A stretch of 64,000 bases of DNA from Elusimicrobia bacterium UBA5214. GTDB lineage: Bacteria; Elusimicrobiota; UBA5214. The notes below the pieces were generated by a model. That model was not told the DNA's origin. It did not search any database and was given only the letters and a program-made list of their open reading frames with translations. The position numbers were made by a program, and so were the translations under genes. The stretch lies in NCBI GenBank assembly GCA_002412545.1, contig DHVG01000001.1, positions 328,228 to 392,227 of the forward strand. The letters run 5' to 3'. The stretch's first letter is position 1. Each line of letters opens with the position of its first letter. This document shows positions 51,295-60,019 of this stretch, piece after piece.

Positions 51295-51311
51295 TGTTCA
51301 TTTTTTGAACA
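51295..51311. promoter_or_regulatory. Palindrome TGTTCA-TTTTT-TGAACA, probable operator
   Basis: Arms extend to 10 bases (ACAATGTTCA and TGAACATTGT, 51291-51315). The right end is the last base of the minus-strand -10 box, as at 23547. It is 113 bases upstream of the WbpB/WbpD gene. Part of the likely MarR-type regulon. Confidence 0.75.
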
Positions 51312-51339
51312 TTGTAAAAAATTTCAAAATTCTTGTCAA
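51311..51339 (-). promoter_or_regulatory. Sigma70-type promoter for the 39-51 kb operon
   Basis: On the minus strand: TTGACA at 51334-51339, a 17-base spacer, then TACAAT at 51311-51316. Predicted start near 51304, inside the operator palindrome. Same geometry to the base as the promoter at 23547-23575. Confidence 0.78.
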
Positions 51340-51340
51340 G

Positions 51341-51452
51341 CCCCCGCATCTTTTGTAAATACCAGTACATGATTTTATTGGGAAAAATTACCTAAACTGG
51401 ATTAGTATCACGAGTTATTTATGAATAATACACCAAAAAAGGTGCGGGGTTA
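51341..51452. repeat. Gene-free element with inverted CCCCGCAyCTTTT ends, copy A
   Basis: Left end CCCCCGCATCTTTTGTAAAT (51341-51360); right end, reversed and complemented, AACCCCGCACCTTTTTTGG (51433-51452). Together with the promoter this accounts for most of the 307-base spacer between the two operons (51183-51489). The rest of that spacer (51453-51489) is AT-rich with no gene. A second copy with matching ends is at 63301-63487. Confidence 0.65.
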
Positions 51453-51489
51453 AGCATCTCAAATTGTAATTTTTTTTTACACTTAATAA

Positions 51490-52797
51490 CTATGCTCTAA
51501 TAAGTTTGTAAGAATATCGTCCAAGTTTGCGAATTGCATTTCGTGTATCAACAATTAGATTTGCCTTTTCTAAGATCCAATCATAGTTGTAACTACTGTG
51601 ATTAGTAATAATTATGATGCAATCCATATCTTGGATAATTTCTTCGCTTAAGTCAATTGATGATTTATCAATCTTGTGTTCACGCATGGGTGGAATTTTA
51701 GGAATGTAAGGGTCATGGTAAGAAACAAGCGCGCCTTCTTTTTCTAAAAGTTCAATTATTCGGAGAGCCGGTGATTCACGTACATCCGCAATATCTTTTT
51801 TATAAGTCACCCCCAAAACTAAAATTTTGCTTCCATTAAGACATTTCTTTTGTCTGTTTAACCCTTCAATAACTTTAGAAACTACATAATAAGGCATCGC
51901 AGTATTAATTTCACCAGCAAGTTCAATAAATTTAGTAGGAAATTCATACTGTTTTGCTTTCCAGGAAAGATAAAAAGGGTCAATTGGTATGCAATGTCCA
52001 CCAAGACCGGGACCGGGATAAAACGGTTGAAAACCGAAAGGTTTAGTTGAAGCCGATTCAATTACTTCCCACACATCTATACCCATACGGTCAAAGAGCA
52101 TTTTTAATTCGTTCACTAAAGCAATATTTACTGCACGATAAATGTTCTCTAATATTTTTACTGCCTCGGCAACTTTTGCTGAAGAAACCTGAATTACTTG
52201 AGAAGTAATCTGACTATATAAAATACCGGCAAGTTCACCTCCTTCTTTAGAAACCCCTCCAACAATTTTGGGGATATTTCTTACTGAATAGTTGGGATTT
52301 CCCGGGTCTTCACGCTCCGGTGAAAAAGCAAGATAGAAATCTTTTCCTTCTTTCAAACCAGTCTTTTCTAAGATTGGTATACATATTTCTTCGGTAGTCC
52401 CGGGGTAAGTTGTACTTTCTAATACAATAATTTGGTCCTTGTGGAGATATTTAGCAATTGTTTCGGTAGTTCTGACGATAAAACTCAAATCTGGTTCTCG
52501 ATTTTCAGTCAAAGGTGTAGGAACACAGATTAGAACACAGTTGATGGTTGATAGTTGGGAGAAATTAGCCGTTGGAATAAGTCTCTTTTTATCAACTAAT
52601 TTTTTTATTTTTTCGGGACGAATATAATGAATATAGCTTTCCCCGTTTTTGAGTTTTCTAATTTTTTCAGAATCAATATCCAGAGCATAGGTTTCAAAAC
52701 CTTTCTCGGCAAACTCTAAGACTAAAGGTAATCCTACATAACCTACACCAATTACACCCACTTTTGCTGTTTTGTTTTGAATTTTTTCTTTTAACAT
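51490..52797 (-). CDS. UDP-N-acetyl-D-glucosamine 6-dehydrogenase type (WbpA/WecC family)
   Basis: 435 residues. AKVGVIGVGYVGLPLVLEFAEKGFETYALDID is the NAD site, ESTTYPGTTEEICIP and FAFSPEREDPGN-like segments (LAFSPEREDPGN) follow, and GPGLGGHCIPIDPFYLSWKAK holds the catalytic cysteine. It makes the 6-carboxyl group of UDP-GlcNAcA, first step toward UDP-ManNAc3NAcA. The tract FSQLSTINCVLICV is built on three 7-base repeats at 52539-52559; homologues have similar length there, so the effect is substitution more than lengthening. Confidence 0.92.
   Translation of the reverse strand: MLKEKIQNKTAKVGVIGVGYVGLPLVLEFAEKGFETYALDIDSEKIRKLKNGESYIHYIRPEKIKKLVDKKRLIPTANFSQLSTINCVLICVPTPLTENREPDLSFIVRTTETIAKYLHKDQIIVLESTTYPGTTEEICIPILEKTGLKEGKDFYLAFSPEREDPGNPNYSVRNIPKIVGGVSKEGGELAGILYSQITSQVIQVSSAKVAEAVKILENIYRAVNIALVNELKMLFDRMGIDVWEVIESASTKPFGFQPFYPGPGLGGHCIPIDPFYLSWKAKQYEFPTKFIELAGEINTAMPYYVVSKVIEGLNRQKKCLNGSKILVLGVTYKKDIADVRESPALRIIELLEKEGALVSYHDPYIPKIPPMREHKIDKSSIDLSEEIIQDMDCIIIITNHSSYNYDWILEKANLIVDTRNAIRKLGRYSYKLIRA
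52539..52559. repeat. Heptanucleotide repeat, three units, inside the dehydrogenase gene
   Basis: AGTTGAT, GGTTGAT, AGTTGGG on the + strand. It is the shortest of the coding heptamer tracts and the least regular, but in unit sequence it is close to one of the folC tracts (62001-62028). Confidence 0.7.
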
Positions 52798-52881
52798 TAT
52801 ATTGATTACATTTATTTAAACGATTAGAGCGATTTTGTAAGAATTTTAATCATTGTAATCTGGACTTTCTAATCACTGAAA

Positions 52882-53682
52882 TCAAGTCTTAGAAAGATAC
52901 TCTTGAAAAAAAGCGAACATTATACCAAGAAATATACCCAAAATACCAGCGATTAAGATAATTTGTCTTTTTTTGAGACTAACTGGTTTTTCTGGAAGTA
53001 GAGCAGTAGCGCTAATTTTGGTATCCTCAGTACCATACGACCCTTCCATACGTTTCTCTTTTAAATCCCTTTCTAAATTTTCATAACGTGATAAAGTATT
53101 TTCTAAACGTTCCATATATCCTTGAGCAATCAAAGCATCAGCTTCCGAACCGGATTTTTCTAATTGTTTAATTTTTTCTTTCAAATTCTCAATTTCGTTT
53201 TTCAAATTTTTTAATTCAGTAGTATAACTTTGAATGTAATCTTCTAAAATTTGTTTCCCAGAAGACAAAAGTCGACGATGCCGCTCAAGAAGTATTTTGG
53301 TTACACTATTAACCAATTCTACTGCCATCTCTGGTTTTCTCCCTTTACCAGTTATTTCCAATAAACCTGCAGTTTCTTCTATCCTTATTCTTTGCTTCAA
53401 TCGATACAAATTTTCTTCATCAAATGGCATTTTTAAATCCTGAGCAATTTCACGTAAGAACGGTTTTTGCTTAAGAATTTCGATTATTGCCGGAATATTT
53501 TCTAATTGTTGATTCCTAATTCTGCCAATTGTTATTAATGTTGACGCTTGGTACACTTTAGGTAATTTTGAACTTATCACTAAACTAACAATTAGTGTAA
53601 CCAAAAAAATACCTATAATAAACATCCATTTTTTTTTGATTACTTTGAGATATTCTTTTAAGTCAATTTCTTCTTCATTCAT
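52882..53682 (-). CDS. Wzz-type chain-length determinant protein
   Basis: 266 residues. EEEIDLKEYLKVIKKKWMFIIGIFLVTLIVSLVISSKLPKVYQASTLITIGR is the Wzz start with its first membrane helix. A long coiled coil follows (LKNLKNEIENLKEKIKQLEK...GYMERLENTLSRYENLERDLKEKR). The proline-rich LLPEKPVSLKKRQIILIAGILGIFLGIMFAFFQEYL is the second membrane helix. Unlike the Wzc at 19580 it has no kinase domain. It controls chain length of one of the glycans. It overlaps the xylose synthase gene by eight bases. Confidence 0.9.
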   Translation of the reverse strand: MNEEEIDLKEYLKVIKKKWMFIIGIFLVTLIVSLVISSKLPKVYQASTLITIGRIRNQQLENIPAIIEILKQKPFLREIAQDLKMPFDEENLYRLKQRIRIEETAGLLEITGKGRKPEMAVELVNSVTKILLERHRRLLSSGKQILEDYIQSYTTELKNLKNEIENLKEKIKQLEKSGSEADALIAQGYMERLENTLSRYENLERDLKEKRMEGSYGTEDTKISATALLPEKPVSLKKRQIILIAGILGIFLGIMFAFFQEYLSKT

Positions 53683-54613
53683 TTTTTTCTCCTTGTTGGA
53701 ACCATTTAATTGTACTTTTGAGTCCTTCGGATAAAGAAATTTTGGGATACCATTTTAAATATTTTTCTGCTTTAATGATATCAGGTCGTCGCACTTTAGG
53801 ATCATCAATAGGTAAAGGTCGGTAAACAATTTTGCTTTTTGTTCCGGTTAGTTTTTTAATAATTCTTGCTAATTCATTTAAAGTGATTTCTTCTGGATTA
53901 CCGAGATTAATCGGTTGACTAAATTCAGAAAATAAAAGTTTATAAATTCCTTCAATCATGTCTGAAATGTAACAGAAGGAACGTGTCTGTGTTCCATCGC
54001 CATAGACAGTAATTGATTTGCCGGTGAGTGCCTGACTAATGAAGTTTGGTATCGCTCGGCCGTCATCTTTACGCATTCGTGGTCCATAAGTATTAAATAT
54101 TCGAGCAATTCTTACCGATATTTTATGGTATCGGTGATAAGCCATTGTCATCGCTTCCGCAAATCGTTTTGCTTCATCATATACACCACGTGGACCAACT
54201 GGATTAACATTACCCCAGTAGGTTTCTGGTTGTGGATTAATCTGTGGGTCACCGTAAACTTCGCTCGTAGAAGCAAGCATAAAAATTGCTTTTTTTTCCT
54301 TCGCTAAACCAAGTGCTTTATGTGTTCCTAAAGCACCAACTTTCAATGTTGGTATTGGATATTTTAAATAATCAATCGGACTTGCTGGTGAAGCGAAATG
54401 CAATACCGCATCTATCCTGCCGGGAATATGAATGTAATTCGTGACATCATGCTTAACAAACAAAAAATTTCCATTACCAAATAAATGTTCAATATTGCGT
54501 ATATCACCAGTAAGTAAATTATCAATACAGATGACTGCATGTCCCTTTCTGATTAAGTAATCACAAAGATGACTACCGATGAACCCCGCACTACCAGTAA
54601 TTATAATGTTCAT
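53675..54613 (-). CDS. uxs: UDP-glucuronate decarboxylase (UDP-xylose synthase)
   Basis: 312 residues. IIITGSAGFIGSHLCDYLIRKGHAVICIDNLLTG, HFASPASPIDYLKYPIPTLKVGALGTHKALGLAKEKKAIFMLASTSEVYGDPQ, and the UXS hallmark YWGNVNPVGPRGVYDEAKRFAEA followed by RIARIFNTYGPRMRKDDGRAIPNFI. It decarboxylates UDP-glucuronic acid to UDP-xylose. The dehydrogenase that makes the substrate is the next gene upstream, 70 bases away. Confidence 0.93.
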   Translation of the reverse strand: MNIIITGSAGFIGSHLCDYLIRKGHAVICIDNLLTGDIRNIEHLFGNGNFLFVKHDVTNYIHIPGRIDAVLHFASPASPIDYLKYPIPTLKVGALGTHKALGLAKEKKAIFMLASTSEVYGDPQINPQPETYWGNVNPVGPRGVYDEAKRFAEAMTMAYHRYHKISVRIARIFNTYGPRMRKDDGRAIPNFISQALTGKSITVYGDGTQTRSFCYISDMIEGIYKLLFSEFSQPINLGNPEEITLNELARIIKKLTGTKSKIVYRPLPIDDPKVRRPDIIKAEKYLKWYPKISLSEGLKSTIKWFQQGEKNE

Positions 54614-54683
54614 AGTTAATACGATTCAAACAGATTATTACGGATTCAGACAGATTAAGTCCCTATCCGTCTGCATTCTTTTT

Positions 54684-55976
54684 TTATCTTCCTACTCCTT
54701 TATAGACAAATCCTAACTCTCTCATTTTTTCTGGTTCGTAAATGTTTCTTCCATCAATAATAATCGGATGTTTTAAAAGTTTACTCAATCGTTTTATGTC
54801 CAATTTTTTAAATTCATCCCATTCAGTAAGAATAACCAAACATTCGCTATTTTTTGCTACTTCATATGGATTCAGACAAAATTTAATATCTTTAAGAACT
54901 TTTTTTGCCTTTTCCATTGCTTGAGGGTCATAAACTTTGATTTTTGCACCTTGTTCCTGGAGCATTTTAATTATATCAATTGCTGGTGAAAATCTTATAT
55001 CATCGGTATTTGGTTTAAAAGATAAACCGAGAACACCAATAGTTTTCCCATTAATTATCCAAATTGTTTCTTCAATTTTTTTCAAAATATTTTTCTTTTG
55101 TTCTTCATTAATTTTCTTTACTGCCATTAAAAGGTCAAAATTATAACCAAGTTTGTTAGAAATCCAGTAAAATGCTTCCAAATCTTTAGGTAGACAAAAT
55201 CCGCCAAAACCGCAACCAGCATTAAGGAAATCTTTACCAATACGTTTATCCAAACCAATTCCTTGAGCAACTTCTTTTATATTTGCACCTACAAGTTCGC
55301 AGAAATTGGCAACTGCATTGATAAAAGATATTTTAGTTGCCAAAAATGAATTTGATGCATGTTTAATTAACTCCGCACTTTTGGTATCGGTGACCAAAAT
55401 TGGTGTTTTCATTGGTGCATAAAGTTCGCACATAATTTTTTCTGCTTTTTTTGATTTTACTCCAATAATAATCCGGTCCGGATGAAGAAAATCGTTTATT
55501 GCTGAGCCTTCACGCAAGAATTCTGGATTAGAAACGACATCAAATTCACAATTACTAAGATTATTCCGACGAACTGTTGTTTCTACCCATTCACCAGTTT
55601 CTACCGGAACTGTTGACTTTTCTACAATCACTTTATATTCACGCATATGACGTGCAATCTCATGGGCTACTTTTTCTATCGAAGACAAATCTGCCGAACC
55701 ATCTTCTTTCGGGGGTGTACCAACAGCGATAAAAATTATCTCCGATTTTTCTACCCCTTCTTTTATGCTGGTAGTAAAAGATATTCTTTTTAAATTTACA
55801 TTCTTTTTAATCATTTCCTTCAGGTTAGGTTCATAAATAGGAATTATAAACTTTTTTAAACACGAAATTTTTTCTCCATCATTGTCAACACAAATAACCC
55901 GATTGCCTATTTCAGCTAAACAAGTCCCGGTAACTAATCCAACATAACCACAACCGATTACGCAAATTTTTTTCAT
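54684..55976 (-). CDS. ugd: UDP-glucose 6-dehydrogenase
   Basis: 430 residues. KICVIGCGYVGLVTGTCLAEIGNRVICVDNDGEKI, FIAVGTPPKEDGSADLS, EKSTVPVETGEW, NPEFLREGSAINDFLHPDRIIIG and LNAGCGFGGFCLPKDLEAF. The last has the catalytic cysteine, with GCGFGGFCLPKD where most enzymes have GPGFGGSCFPKD. It makes UDP-glucuronic acid for the xylose synthase or for direct use in the polymer. It is coupled by four bases to the epimerase gene. Confidence 0.94.
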   Translation of the reverse strand: MKKICVIGCGYVGLVTGTCLAEIGNRVICVDNDGEKISCLKKFIIPIYEPNLKEMIKKNVNLKRISFTTSIKEGVEKSEIIFIAVGTPPKEDGSADLSSIEKVAHEIARHMREYKVIVEKSTVPVETGEWVETTVRRNNLSNCEFDVVSNPEFLREGSAINDFLHPDRIIIGVKSKKAEKIMCELYAPMKTPILVTDTKSAELIKHASNSFLATKISFINAVANFCELVGANIKEVAQGIGLDKRIGKDFLNAGCGFGGFCLPKDLEAFYWISNKLGYNFDLLMAVKKINEEQKKNILKKIEETIWIINGKTIGVLGLSFKPNTDDIRFSPAIDIIKMLQEQGAKIKVYDPQAMEKAKKVLKDIKFCLNPYEVAKNSECLVILTEWDEFKKLDIKRLSKLLKHPIIIDGRNIYEPEKMRELGFVYKGVGR

Positions 55977-56941
55977 TCCACCTCCCGAATCGTCTTTTTA
56001 AAGTATTCAATTGTTCGTTTTAATCCTTCCAAGAAATTTACATTAGACCCTGACCCTAATTTTTTTTGCATCAAAGAAATATCTGCAAGAGTATGTTTAA
56101 CATCACCGGGACGCGGAGGATTATATATTGGTTGAATATTTTTACCAAGAATTTGGTTTACATATTTGACAATGTCCAAAACTGTATATGCTTCACCACA
56201 AGCAACATTCAAAACTTCACCATCAAGGTTAGGAACTGTAGCCGCTTGTATAGTTGCTTTCACTACATTGGCAACATAGGTAAAATCACGTGATTGTAAA
56301 CCGTCACCATGAATTGGAGGTGGCTCATTTTTCAACATACAAGTAATAAATTTTGGTATTACTACTGCGTATTGGGACTCAAGAGATTGTCTTGGACCAA
56401 AAACATTGAAATAACGCAAAGAGACCGTCTTCAAACCATAAGCCTTACTGAAAACTTTACAATAATATTCTCCAGTTAATTTGGTCAAAGCATACGGTGA
56501 GATGGGTTGCGGTGGTAATTTCTCTTTTTCCGGTAGGCGCTTGGTTTCACCGTAAACTGAACTGGAAGAGGCAAAAACTACTTTTTTTATTTTTTCCTCA
56601 CGCGCCGCAAGCAAAATATTTAGGGTGCCGGTTACATTCACTTCGTGATAAGAAACTGGGTCATCCATTGATTTCGGTACTGAACGCAAAGCAGCTACAT
56701 GAATTACATAATCTACATCTTTTATTACTTCTTCTACTTTCTTAAGGTCACGAATATCACCTTCTATTATTTCAAGTGATTGAGCAATTGAGCGATTAAT
56801 TAATAAAGAGAAGTCAAGATTTTCTCGCTTACCAGTAAAGAAATTATCCAAGACACGTACTCTTTCCCCACGTCTAAGTAATTCTTCAACAATGTGGCTA
56901 CCAATGAACCCAGCCCCTCCGGTAACCAAATAAACACTCAT
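55973..56941 (-). CDS. NAD-dependent UDP-sugar 4-epimerase (WbpP/GalE type)
   Basis: About 322 residues. VYLVTGGAGFIGSHIVEELLRRGERVRVLDNFFTGKRENL, FASSSSVYGETKRLPEKEKLPPQPISPYALTKLTGEYYCKVFSKAYGLKTVSLRYFNVFGPRQSLESQYAVVIPKFI and SRDFTYVANVVKATI. The layout is WbpP-like (UDP-GlcNAc or UDP-GlcNAcA C4 epimerase), but GalE function cannot be excluded. The ATG at 56941 has GGAG five bases before it; TTG at 56944 is less likely. The spacer upstream (56945-57038) is a loose repeat of ATTCATAA-like units. Confidence 0.85.
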   Translation of the reverse strand: MSVYLVTGGAGFIGSHIVEELLRRGERVRVLDNFFTGKRENLDFSLLINRSIAQSLEIIEGDIRDLKKVEEVIKDVDYVIHVAALRSVPKSMDDPVSYHEVNVTGTLNILLAAREEKIKKVVFASSSSVYGETKRLPEKEKLPPQPISPYALTKLTGEYYCKVFSKAYGLKTVSLRYFNVFGPRQSLESQYAVVIPKFITCMLKNEPPPIHGDGLQSRDFTYVANVVKATIQAATVPNLDGEVLNVACGEAYTVLDIVKYVNQILGKNIQPIYNPPRPGDVKHTLADISLMQKKLGSGSNVNFLEGLKRTIEYFKKTIREVE

Positions 56942-57038
56942 CAAATCTCCTTTCCTATGTATTAAGTATGAGTAATGAATTATGAATTAAAATCATAACT
57001 CAGTTAAATTTATCATGCATAAATCATAATTTATACTT

Positions 57039-57935
57039 CTAAACTTCTAAGAGGTATTCTTGGAGTGCTTCTTTCCAATCTCTCAAATGTTTAAATCCTT
57101 GAATACGCCAGTTGTAATTATCTAATACTGAATATTGAGGTCTTCTTGCTGGACGATTTAACTCTATTTGGCTGATTGGTAAAATTTTATTTTTGTAACC
57201 TAAAAAATTAGAAATTTCTTCAGCTATTTGATAATGGGATGCACTGTTCGCATTAGTTAGATGATACAACCCATAAAGATTCTTTTTAATTAAGTCACTA
57301 ATTGCCAAAGCTAAATCTTTAGTGTAAGTTGGTGAACCGATTTGGTCAGCAACAATTCTGATTTCGTTTACTTGTTTACTCGTTTGCTGTTTAGCTAATT
57401 TGATTTGTTCAACAATTGCTGAAACAAAATTTTTTTTTCTTTCCCCAAAAAGCCAAGCTGTACGTATTATATAGAATTTGTTTAACAAATGCCGAACATA
57501 AAATTCACCATTATATTTTGTCTTTCCATAAGTATTTATTGGGTTAGGCATATCATCCTCACGATACGGTGTATTCTTCTCTCCAGCGAAGACATAATCA
57601 GCAGAGATGTAAAGCATTGCGCTATCAAAACGCTGACAGGCTAAAGCAACATTACGAGTGGCTAAAGTATTATTTAAATATGCTTTTTCCGGATTTAACT
57701 CACAATTGTCAACATTAGTCAATGCTGCCGCATGAATCACTAATTCAGGATTAACATTAGTAACAGTTTGATATGTTTCCGTGGGGTTAGTTAAATCAAG
57801 TTGTAACCATTTGTCTCTCTTAATAAAATCCGGACAATCGCTTTTTCCTAAACCGTAAATTTCATGCTCAATAAACAAAACTTGCCATAAATTGTATCCC
57901 AACATTCCAGAAGCACCAGTAATTAATATTTTCAT
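57039..57935 (-). CDS. dTDP-4-dehydrorhamnose reductase-like protein
   Basis: 298 residues. KILITGASGMLGYNLWQVLFIEHEIYGLGKSD, HAAALTNVDNCELNPEKAYLNNTLATRNVALACQRFDSAMLYISADYVFAGEKNTPYREDDMPNPINTYGKTKYNGEFYVRHLLNKFYIIRTAWLFG is RmlD. The catalytic YGKTK is intact. RmlA, B and C are not in the window, so the pathway for dTDP-rhamnose is not complete here; those genes may be elsewhere, or the protein may reduce another keto-sugar. A promoter is at 58019-58047. Confidence 0.87.
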   Translation of the reverse strand: MKILITGASGMLGYNLWQVLFIEHEIYGLGKSDCPDFIKRDKWLQLDLTNPTETYQTVTNVNPELVIHAAALTNVDNCELNPEKAYLNNTLATRNVALACQRFDSAMLYISADYVFAGEKNTPYREDDMPNPINTYGKTKYNGEFYVRHLLNKFYIIRTAWLFGERKKNFVSAIVEQIKLAKQQTSKQVNEIRIVADQIGSPTYTKDLALAISDLIKKNLYGLYHLTNANSASHYQIAEEISNFLGYKNKILPISQIELNRPARRPQYSVLDNYNWRIQGFKHLRDWKEALQEYLLEV

Positions 57936-58018
57936 TGTTAATTGAATAACGAACAGTTAATTTTGAATTCCCAAAATTTAATATTTTCTGTTTTTGGATT
58001 GGTTTATTTAAATTAATA

Positions 58019-58047
58019 ATTTTAGATTTTTAACTTTGAATTGTCAA
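58019..58047 (-). promoter_or_regulatory. Possible sigma70-type promoter for the rmlD-like gene
   Basis: On the minus strand: TTGACA at 58042-58047, 17-base spacer, TAAAAT at 58019-58024; start near 58011, about 75 bases before the ATG at 57935. It is in a very AT-rich spacer (57936-58093), so the match could be fortuitous. Confidence 0.5.
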
Positions 58048-58093
58048 ATCTTACAACAAATTTTGAAATTTGCAATCCGGAGTTTGCAATCAA

Positions 58094-60019
58094 TTATCGC
58101 CAAGGATACCATTCTGTTTCCTGTTTTCGTAAATAAAGTGATTTCCTCGCTTCCCCGGCAATTTTCAAATCTAAAGAAAACCACAATTCTTTAACCGTTG
58201 GACGGTCACGATAATAAAAATTCAATACCCAACAGTGTAAATCACGAGTTAAAGAAATGTCTTTCTCAAAATATTGATTTCCCTTACGAGACAAATCTTG
58301 CCGTCCGGTAAATTCCACTTTCCAAGATTTTGTCAACGTGTAAACAAAACTACTACGCAAATAATATTCATCCGGATGATAATAAGTAAATCCTAATGAT
58401 AAATATCCTTTTTGCAATTCACCCAAAGTAGATTCAATTTGCCAAGAAAGATTTTTTTGCTCTTCCAAACTGTAAGTGTTAGATAGATAAGTTGACATGT
58501 TCTTTCTTGGATAATAGGTCAATTGGTTTACAAAATTTTCTTTCTTTTTGGTCAAAAAATCGTAACCGCTTGTTGTTCTCCAATCTATTTGTCTAGTTGG
58601 CTGCCATTGTCCAAATAAGGATACATGGTTTGTTCCCACTGATTTTCCAAATTCAGCGGCATAACTGTATCCAAAATCAAAGGATAATAAATACAGTGGT
58701 CGGTAGCGTAAATTTGTTCCTGTTTGATAATATTTACGGATGAGATTTCTTGGGTCGGTCTTATTAGTAACACTTAAAACAATTTGAGGAGTAAGAACTA
58801 ATACTTTACTCAAGTCAAACCGGCTAGTAAGACCGAACCTATCCTCGGTTTCTACTTGGTAGTAATCTTTCTCGCGGGTATAACGATTACTTAAGTCAAA
58901 AGAAAAATTGTAAAATAAGGGTAACCTCGTAGATTTAATCGGCTGCGTAAAGAGAATAAACCGTGGAGCATAAACTTCTTCACTGCGGAAATGGTCAACA
59001 TACCACCGACTATTATCCTGAACAATCATCCGCATCGTATAATCTTTCTCTGAATAGCTAAAAGCAAGATACGAATTAACTTCTGAATTGCGTCGTTGCC
59101 AATCCTCGCGAAAGTAAAAATTGCTGAAATTATAATGATTGAGCAAGTTTAAATTAGAAGTGAGAATCAATTTCTGAGTCAACTGTGACCAATGTGCGTA
59201 ACGCATATTCCAGCGTTCAAGAGAAGTGTCTTTTTCCTTTATCCGATAACCAAAGAAAGAACCCCTTGAACGGTCAGCAAAATTGTAGTTATACTCTACC
59301 CCGGTTCCCCAGCCCTTCTTTTTTAAATAGTCAAGATAAATTTTACCATAAGTATTTTTACTTACCGGATAACCAATTTTATTCCGTAGATAAAAACCTT
59401 CCCTTTCACCATAACCAGGATAAATTTCAATACTCATTTTCCGTTTTTTTAAAGATTGATAGTAAAACGGCAGGTAAAATAAAGGTATTCCTCGGATACA
59501 TAACAAAACATCCCTTGTAGATATGCTATCTTCAAGAATAAGGTCAAGTTTTCTCGCTTTAAAAAAATAATGCGGAGAAGATAATTCACAAGTGGTAAGA
59601 ACTGAACCGGAAGAAATGAACTTCTTTTCACCAGTTTTTTCCATTTTTTTTGCGCTGAGATACCAGGGAGCAAAAGTTAACCTACCTTGGACAAAATCAG
59701 CAGTTTTATTCTCTGTATTGTAATTTATACTTTCTGCAGTAATTTTTTTTTCCTTCTCCATGAATACCACATTCCCTTGCGCACTTATTTTTTTCTTCCT
59801 TTCTTCAATAATCACTTCATCAGCTTCAAGTTTATTATTGTCAAATAACATTCTTACATTTCCTAAGAGACTAAGTCTATTTTCTTGACCTTGGTATTCT
59901 CCATGGTGTGCCCAGAAATTCATTTTTTTCTCTTCGCTGTAAGAAGAAGTAATTACCTCAAAAGTTACAAAAAAAATTAAAAAAAAACTAATAATTATCC
60001 CTTGGTAGTAACGCAGCAC
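58094..60019 (-). CDS. LptD/OstA-like outer-membrane LPS assembly protein
   Basis: 641 residues. Hydrophobic signal segment GIIISFFLIFFVTFEVITSS, then an OstA (LptA-like) periplasmic domain ~35-130 with repeating AEDV/QGNV-type lines (RLSLLGNVRMLFDNNKLEADEVIIEERKKKISAQGNVVFMEKEKKITAESINYNT). A barrel follows from ~170 on, with paired aromatic strands and YGKIYLDYLKKKGWGTGVEYNYNF. LptD inserts LPS in the outer membrane. It tells us the cell envelope is diderm with a lipooligosaccharide of some kind. It overlaps the ROK gene by 32 bases. Confidence 0.85.
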   Translation of the reverse strand: MLRYYQGIIISFFLIFFVTFEVITSSYSEEKKMNFWAHHGEYQGQENRLSLLGNVRMLFDNNKLEADEVIIEERKKKISAQGNVVFMEKEKKITAESINYNTENKTADFVQGRLTFAPWYLSAKKMEKTGEKKFISSGSVLTTCELSSPHYFFKARKLDLILEDSISTRDVLLCIRGIPLFYLPFYYQSLKKRKMSIEIYPGYGEREGFYLRNKIGYPVSKNTYGKIYLDYLKKKGWGTGVEYNYNFADRSRGSFFGYRIKEKDTSLERWNMRYAHWSQLTQKLILTSNLNLLNHYNFSNFYFREDWQRRNSEVNSYLAFSYSEKDYTMRMIVQDNSRWYVDHFRSEEVYAPRFILFTQPIKSTRLPLFYNFSFDLSNRYTREKDYYQVETEDRFGLTSRFDLSKVLVLTPQIVLSVTNKTDPRNLIRKYYQTGTNLRYRPLYLLSFDFGYSYAAEFGKSVGTNHVSLFGQWQPTRQIDWRTTSGYDFLTKKKENFVNQLTYYPRKNMSTYLSNTYSLEEQKNLSWQIESTLGELQKGYLSLGFTYYHPDEYYLRSSFVYTLTKSWKVEFTGRQDLSRKGNQYFEKDISLTRDLHCWVLNFYYRDRPTVKELWFSLDLKIAGEARKSLYLRKQETEWYPWR

